From Clostridia bacterium (GTDB lineage: Bacteria > Bacillota > Clostridia > Lutisporales > Lutisporaceae): DNA of 34,806 nucleotides. The notes beneath the pieces were generated by a model. It had not been told where the DNA came from. It saw only the letters and a program-made list of their open reading frames with translations, and ran no database searches. The DNA is taken from NCBI GenBank assembly GCA_029238945.1, contig JAQZBM010000003.1, forward strand, positions 1 through 34,806, written 5' to 3'. This document shows positions 30,462 to 34,806 of this stretch, piece after piece. How positions within the stretch are numbered: the stretch's first letter is position 1; each line of letters begins with the position of its first letter. The position numbers were made by a program, and so were the translations under genes.

Positions 30462-32129
30462 TTATTTTTCCTCTTTTTTCCCGCCTTGAAGTCCCTGTAT
30501 CAGGTTCAGACAAAGCTTATATATATGGTCTCCGATTCTTTCGAAGTTTGTAACTATATCAAGATATATTACCCCTGCCTCTACGCTGCATTTATTTTCT
30601 TCCAGCCTTTTAAGATGTGCATCACCCAAAAGTCTTGTAAGCTCATCCACTTGTTCTTCTACTTCAGAGGTTTTCTTGGCAAGCTCAATATCCCAGTCAG
30701 ACATAGCCTTTATTGCATCATCGTACATATTCATAATCAGACTCTGCAAGCCCTTCAGGCCCTTTATTGCGTCACTGCTGAACCTCAAATTCCTGTCTTG
30801 AGCAGTTTTTATCAAATCCACTAAATCCTCAGACCGGTCACCTATCCTCTCTATGTAATTGATTACGTTAACCATAGCGGGCACCATAACGGACTCATCA
30901 TCTGATAAAGGTCTCTTTGAAATATCAATAATGTAGGATGTGATATCCCTCTGCAGGCTGTTTAATACCAGCTCCTCAGTGTTTACCCAATCCAGCTTCT
31001 TCTGGTCATGATTGTACAAGCCTTCCATGGTGCTTAAGAGCATCTTCTTGGCAATCTCCGCGCTTCTTATAATTTCAAGCATGGACGCTCTGAAGGCAGA
31101 AGCAGGATTATCCAGCAGAAGCTTGTTCAAGTATTGTATTTTGTTATCGTCATCATTTCCCTTGCTTCTGATAAACTTCTCCAAAAACGCAACATAGTAC
31201 TTTGTTATGGGCAGGAATACTATAGCGCTTACTATATTAAATACTGTATGAGAGTTTGCTATTTGAGCATCTATGGCACTGCCAAAACCGAAGGTGACTG
31301 CCAGATAGTTTGTGACAGTTTCAATCATCCAAATAAACGGCGAGAAAAGCACTGCCACCAGAAGAACGCCGAAGATATTATAAAGAGTGTGAGCCCATGC
31401 TGTTCTTCTTGCATGTATGTTGCCTGATACACTGGCCAGCTGAGCTGTTATGCAGGTACCTATATTGTCACCCAGCATCAGTAAAACTGCGGTTTCCAGA
31501 TTTATCAGTCCTGATTGTCCCAGTATCATTACTACACCTACCGTAGCAGCACTGCTGTGAACTAAAGCTGTAGCTATTGCACCAAGCAGTATGCCGATAA
31601 CGGGTATTGCCGCGTAATTCCGGAAGAAAAATCTTAGTGTCTCATTGGTTTGTAGAAACGGTACTCCGGAGTTTAGAATTTTCAGGCCCAAAAACATCAG
31701 TCCAAAGCCCATCAAAGCATCACCGGCATGCTTCATTGTTTTGTTTTTAACAAAGTAAGATATAGCAAATCCAATTCCAAGAACGGGTAAGGCTATTTCT
31801 GTCAGTTTGAACTTGAAGCTAAAGGCCATAAGCTGAGCAGTTATCGTAGTACCAATGTTGGCACCGTAAATTATGCCAACAGCATTTGGCAGCTTCATAA
31901 GTCCTGCGTTAACAAACCCGACCGTCAAAACCGTAATGGCTGTACTGCTTTGTACCAATACCGTAAGGACAATACCTACCAGGAAAGCACTCCACACCCT
32001 GCCGGTGAAGAAGGACAGCATTTTCTTCATCATCTGCCCGGAGGCTTTCTCTAAGCCATCCCCCATCTTATCCACACCATACATTAGAAGAGCAGTCCCT
32101 CCGATAAGACCAAATATCAGCTCTTTCAT
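30462..32129 (-). CDS. Na/Pi cotransporter family protein with PhoU-like C-terminal domain
   Basis: The 555-residue protein has about eight membrane segments in two halves. The first half carries VLVQSSTAITVLTVGFVNAG (Gln60) and GANIGTTITAQ; the second carries ALVHSSAATVGVVMILG and LMLGDNIGTCITAQ. These are the paired QSS/NIGT motifs of the NptA/YjbB family. From about residue 330 the protein is soluble and helical with PhoU-like motifs such as NVINYIERIGDRSEDL and DIVTNFERIGDHIYKL. The family moves inorganic phosphate with sodium, inward or outward. A GGAGGG site precedes the ATG. Neighbours are an orphan kinase upstream and the phosphodiesterase downstream. His replaces Gln in the second QSS motif. 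Confidence 0.94.
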   Translation of the reverse strand: MKELIFGLIGGTALLMYGVDKMGDGLEKASGQMMKKMLSFFTGRVWSAFLVGIVLTVLVQSSTAITVLTVGFVNAGLMKLPNAVGIIYGANIGTTITAQLMAFSFKFKLTEIALPVLGIGFAISYFVKNKTMKHAGDALMGFGLMFLGLKILNSGVPFLQTNETLRFFFRNYAAIPVIGILLGAIATALVHSSAATVGVVMILGQSGLINLETAVLLMLGDNIGTCITAQLASVSGNIHARRTAWAHTLYNIFGVLLVAVLFSPFIWMIETVTNYLAVTFGFGSAIDAQIANSHTVFNIVSAIVFLPITKYYVAFLEKFIRSKGNDDDNKIQYLNKLLLDNPASAFRASMLEIIRSAEIAKKMLLSTMEGLYNHDQKKLDWVNTEELVLNSLQRDITSYIIDISKRPLSDDESVMVPAMVNVINYIERIGDRSEDLVDLIKTAQDRNLRFSSDAIKGLKGLQSLIMNMYDDAIKAMSDWDIELAKKTSEVEEQVDELTRLLGDAHLKRLEENKCSVEAGVIYLDIVTNFERIGDHIYKLCLNLIQGLQGGKKEEK

Positions 32130-32281
32130 AAAAACCCTCCAAATTTGAAATAACCTCTCATTGTTTTTTTAACATTTGATTCCGGTATATCAATACAGAA
32201 GCTAATAGGCTTCTTTTACTTTCGTGGGTTTTCAGGGGTTTGCTAAGCGTATTGTTTTTATTATATTATATATAAACAAAG

Positions 32282-33784
32282 TTAATTGTAAATATCTGAA
32301 AACTCTATCTTAATTTTCTCTTCATTTTCTTCAAATCCACATGCACACTCTATCAAGTCATCTTCCGACAGCCGATTGTCAGGCAGCTTAATTACGAACT
32401 CGCTTCCCTTCCCCACCTCGCTGCTGAGCTGAATGCTTCCGCCATGCATTTCAATCAGCTCCTTCACCAGGGATAATCCTATGCCGCTGCCTTCCCTGCA
32501 CCTGGTTGTAGTTTTATCTACCTGGATGAATCTCTCAAAAATCTTGTTTCTCATATCTTCAGGTATGCCTATCCCGGTATCCCTTACGCTGATTATTATG
32601 TATCCATCTTGCTCTGATAAGCTTACATATATCCCACCGCCCGCAGGAGTGAACTTTACCGCATTAGAAAGCAGATTCAGCAGCACTCGCTTGATTTGAT
32701 ATTCATCTATTGCTATTACTTTTTCCTCAAATTCAGTATCAAAAATAAGATCTATTTCCTTGTCCTTAATATAACTCGCCACTGACATAGTTATATCTTC
32801 CGCTGTCTTTACAACATCAATATTTCTGAAGCAAGCATTATAGCAGCCTGCATCCAGCTTAGTCATATCTATTAAATTGCCTATAAGGCGAGTCAGTCTG
32901 TAGCAATTCTGCTTTATTATTCTGTTACATTTGTTTATTTTCTCCCTATTGCCATTTAAGTCCTCACCTTTGCTGATATCATCCAAAAGCTGCTCTGTTG
33001 AGAATATAAGGTTTAGAGGGGTCCTGAATTCGTGAGATATATTTGCAAAAAAAGCGGTACGTATCTGTTCTGTTGCCTTTGCTTGGCTTAGCTGCTCCGT
33101 ACGTTCCTTAAGCATTTCCTCGGTGATTTTTTGCAAATTATCCAGCTGTTGATTCTTCTCCTGAATCAGTTTATTGTAAATATAATTTCTTATAAAGCTT
33201 GAGTAATTCATGGCAGATACCATGAGTGCCAGTCCTAAGAGAGGCAAAGTGAATAAGTAGACTTCAAAAACCTGACTTGGCTCCTTTATGGAATATGCAA
33301 TGCCTGCTATATATAAGGCATAGGATGTAAGAAAAATCACATAACGTTCAAGCCTGCCTAATATTACTACGGCGGCAATTGAAAACATAGCAATTACATA
33401 AGCAAATGGCCTCTGATTTATCAGTTCATTGTTTACTCCAATTGCTGCACATAATAAAAGTACTATGGAGACAATTGAATAATGACAGATTTTCAGATAC
33501 TTCGCCCTGTGCTTTTTTATTTTTTCTACTTTAAATGTTAAGAAGATAAATATCAGAGAAGCAGTCAGTAAGATATAATGTATATGCAATGAGTGTCTCG
33601 ATACATATTTATCAACTATGACTGGATCGTTTATAAACAAAATGATTGATATGATAATTGTAGAAAATATGGCCGATACATATGATAAAGCTCTTTCTCT
33701 CACTATATTTATTGCCGCTATCTCTAGTTTTAGACCATCTTTATATCTTTCGGGTATGTGATTTGAGATATGCTTGGTTTTCAT
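32282..33784 (-). CDS. Membrane-bound sensor histidine kinase (orphan)
   Basis: The 500-residue kinase has six membrane segments (about 33-52, 68-85, 102-117, 127-142, 148-163 and 174-192), a coiled-coil linker (200-238), HisKA with His251 in FFANISHEFRTPLNLIF, and HATPase with NLLSNAVKFTP (370-380), RDTGIGIPED (401-410) and GSGIGLSLVKELIE (432-445). A polar tail of about 30 residues follows, containing Cys480 and Cys482 (ECACGF) and ending KIEFSDIYN, seen by me as characteristic of a clostridial kinase group. There is no response regulator beside it, so its partner lies elsewhere. GGGGGG sits 3 bases before the ATG. The loop between helices is too short for a large external sensor; the signal may be membrane-borne. 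Confidence 0.93.
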   Translation of the reverse strand: MKTKHISNHIPERYKDGLKLEIAAINIVRERALSYVSAIFSTIIISIILFINDPVIVDKYVSRHSLHIHYILLTASLIFIFLTFKVEKIKKHRAKYLKICHYSIVSIVLLLCAAIGVNNELINQRPFAYVIAMFSIAAVVILGRLERYVIFLTSYALYIAGIAYSIKEPSQVFEVYLFTLPLLGLALMVSAMNYSSFIRNYIYNKLIQEKNQQLDNLQKITEEMLKERTEQLSQAKATEQIRTAFFANISHEFRTPLNLIFSTEQLLDDISKGEDLNGNREKINKCNRIIKQNCYRLTRLIGNLIDMTKLDAGCYNACFRNIDVVKTAEDITMSVASYIKDKEIDLIFDTEFEEKVIAIDEYQIKRVLLNLLSNAVKFTPAGGGIYVSLSEQDGYIIISVRDTGIGIPEDMRNKIFERFIQVDKTTTRCREGSGIGLSLVKELIEMHGGSIQLSSEVGKGSEFVIKLPDNRLSEDDLIECACGFEENEEKIKIEFSDIYN

Positions 33785-33867
33785 AATCCCCCCATAAAAT
33801 TATAAAAAAAATAAACAGATAAGTCCTTGTATATTTCTACAACCAAGCACATTTTCCTTCATATTAT

Positions 33868-33881
33868 TTACATTTATGTAA
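33868..33881. promoter_or_regulatory. Small palindrome between the kinase and prenyltransferase genes
   Basis: TTACAT, two bases, ATGTAA (33868-33881) lies in the AT-rich 126-base gap upstream of the kinase gene. It has operator-like symmetry, but such a short AT-rich palindrome can occur by chance. Confidence 0.2.
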
Positions 33882-33910
33882 TATTTTCGAGATTTTTTAA
33901 ATATCAAGAA

Positions 33911-34806
33911 TTAAAGCCTGCGTATCAATGCTCCCAGCCCTATGCTAATCGCGAATGCTGCATTCATTAACGCGAAGTTTTTGACAGCCAGCACAAAGGT
34001 ATCCTTCTTGGTCTGTACCTTTGCAAACAGCTTTATATGCTTTTTCACCGGGAAAAAGGTCAGCAATGCAAGCACAGAGATAATTGGAACTGCACCCAAA
34101 GCAACTGCTGCTGCAATTGCTGAGAAGCCTATATAGTAAAGCAGGGCAAAAAGCTTCAGGGAGGTTTCTTTCCCTATATATATGGGGAGCGTGTACCTTC
34201 GGTTCTCCAAATCATCTGCAATATCGCATATGTTATTTGCAAGCATGATGTTAGCTATACCTGCAATTGCAGGCACTGACACCAGTGCAATAAATATCAG
34301 CTCAACAAGCTCCATATCAATGTATAATCTTGAGCCGCTTATGCTGATGTCCAATATTCCAAGCTCTGTCACATGTATGTATGCTGACAGCAGCGTTATT
34401 ACAAGCCCCATAGTTACTCCTGAAAACAGCTCTCCCAGAGGAGTCCTTGATATTGGAACAGGCCCGAAGGAGTAAAGAATTCCTATTCCGAAGGATAAAG
34501 CGCCCAATAAAAGCACTACCAAGCCTGTATTCAAAAACAGTGCTATGCCGGCCACGGCAGCAATGATAAAGAGCAGCACAATTACACCTATTACAGAGCC
34601 TTCGCTTAGATTATACCTGACTATAGCATTATGACTCTCATAGCCGTAGCCCTGGGTCTTTATGGCTTTCTTATAGTCTACATAGTTGTTCAATGCCGTA
34701 GTCATCATATCAAAGGTTAGCAGTGAAAGAAACATCAATACAAAATTTAAGACATTAAAGCCTTCAAACCTGTAAAGTGCATAAAACGTTCCCAAGAAAA
34801 AAGGAA
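33911..34806 (-). CDS. UbiA-family prenyltransferase, MenA-like (5' end cut by window edge)
   Basis: The frame is open to the right edge, so the N-terminus is missing; about 298 residues are visible and a TTG at 34793-34795 need not be a start. It is a membrane protein of about eight helices. The first Asp-type motif is NNYVDYKKA (with N and D as in NDxxD), the second is NNICDIADDLENRRYTLP (DxxDD type), the two prenyl-diphosphate-binding sites of UbiA enzymes. FFLGTFYALYRFEGFN and NYVDYKKAIKTQGYGYESHN resemble MenA (1,4-dihydroxy-2-naphthoate prenyltransferase) of Clostridia, which makes menaquinone precursor. Other men genes are not in the window, so the substrate is inferred. Confidence 0.85.
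   Translation of the reverse strand, partial: PFFLGTFYALYRFEGFNVLNFVLMFLSLLTFDMMTTALNNYVDYKKAIKTQGYGYESHNAIVRYNLSEGSVIGVIVLLFIIAAVAGIALFLNTGLVVLLLGALSFGIGILYSFGPVPISRTPLGELFSGVTMGLVITLLSAYIHVTELGILDISISGSRLYIDMELVELIFIALVSVPAIAGIANIMLANNICDIADDLENRRYTLPIYIGKETSLKLFALLYYIGFSAIAAAVALGAVPIISVLALLTFFPVKKHIKLFAKVQTKKDTFVLAVKNFALMNAAFAISIGLGALIRRL

Noticed and set aside
32196-32220. Hairpin AGAAGC-TAATAG-GCTTCT after the orphan kinase gene
   Set aside because: The T-run follows it only on the plus strand, where no gene ends, so it was not called as a terminator.
1-34806. CRISPR arrays, phage genes, insertion sequences, tRNA or rRNA genes
   Set aside because: No regularly spaced repeats, transposase or integrase motifs, or cloverleaf-type sequences were found while reading both strands.

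Overview
The window looks like a chromosomal segment of an anaerobic, low-to-medium GC Gram-positive bacterium of the class Clostridia. The clues are strong AGGAGG-type ribosome binding sites, a four-gene [FeFe]-hydrogenase operon of the hndABCD type, an ECF vitamin-transporter S component, DegV and SagB-type proteins, and the absence of respiratory oxidases. I cannot name a genus. No tRNA, rRNA, CRISPR array, prophage or transposase gene was found. Most genes lie on the minus strand. Plus-strand genes are the block 11363-17322 and one DegV gene at 22661-23509.

Layout. 1-907 is an OppB/DppB-type peptide permease, cut by the left edge. 1082-4627 (minus) is a compact operon: ECF sigma factor, small membrane protein without cysteines, ABC ATPase and two ABC-2 permeases. 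An ECF-type promoter candidate (TGTAAC, 16 bases, CG) precedes it and suggests autoregulation. 4822-7210 is an ArsR-type regulator followed by an Eis-like acetyltransferase. 7398-11105 is a signalling operon: a MASE3-like histidine kinase, a single-domain response regulator interrupted by an in-frame TAG, and a receiver-PAS-GGDEF diguanylate cyclase. 11363-15851 (plus) is the NAD(P)-linked, probably electron-bifurcating hydrogenase hndABCD. It is followed by an ECF S component, an unannotated 57-residue membrane protein (16687-16860) and a VOC-fold protein lacking most metal ligands.

17359-22424 (minus) holds a SagB-type oxidoreductase, two tandem CrcB/Fluc fluoride channel subunits, an O6-methylguanine-DNA methyltransferase, glutaminyl-tRNA synthetase and an MFS permease. 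22661-24669 has a DegV gene convergent with an SLC13-like permease. 24793-28182 is an OmpR-type two-component system followed by a beta-propeller lipoprotein, whose leader carries direct repeats in 10-11 bp phase. 28270-32129 has a LysE-family exporter, an alkaline-phosphatase-superfamily phosphodiesterase and a Na/Pi cotransporter with a PhoU-like tail. 32282-34806 has an orphan membrane histidine kinase and a UbiA/MenA-type prenyltransferase cut by the right edge.

Structure outside genes includes short dispersed GTAGGGG-type hairpin repeats (four copies, one supplying the stop codon of the LysE gene), a 23-bp perfect hairpin overlapping the terminator of the Na/Pi gene, and several clear intrinsic terminators. 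Strongest items for a second look are the amber-interrupted response regulator, the sigma-factor/ABC operon with its promoter, the overlapping hairpins at 30377-30449, and the direct repeats at 26000-26027. No convincing wholly new system was seen. All readings are by eye; no database search was run.
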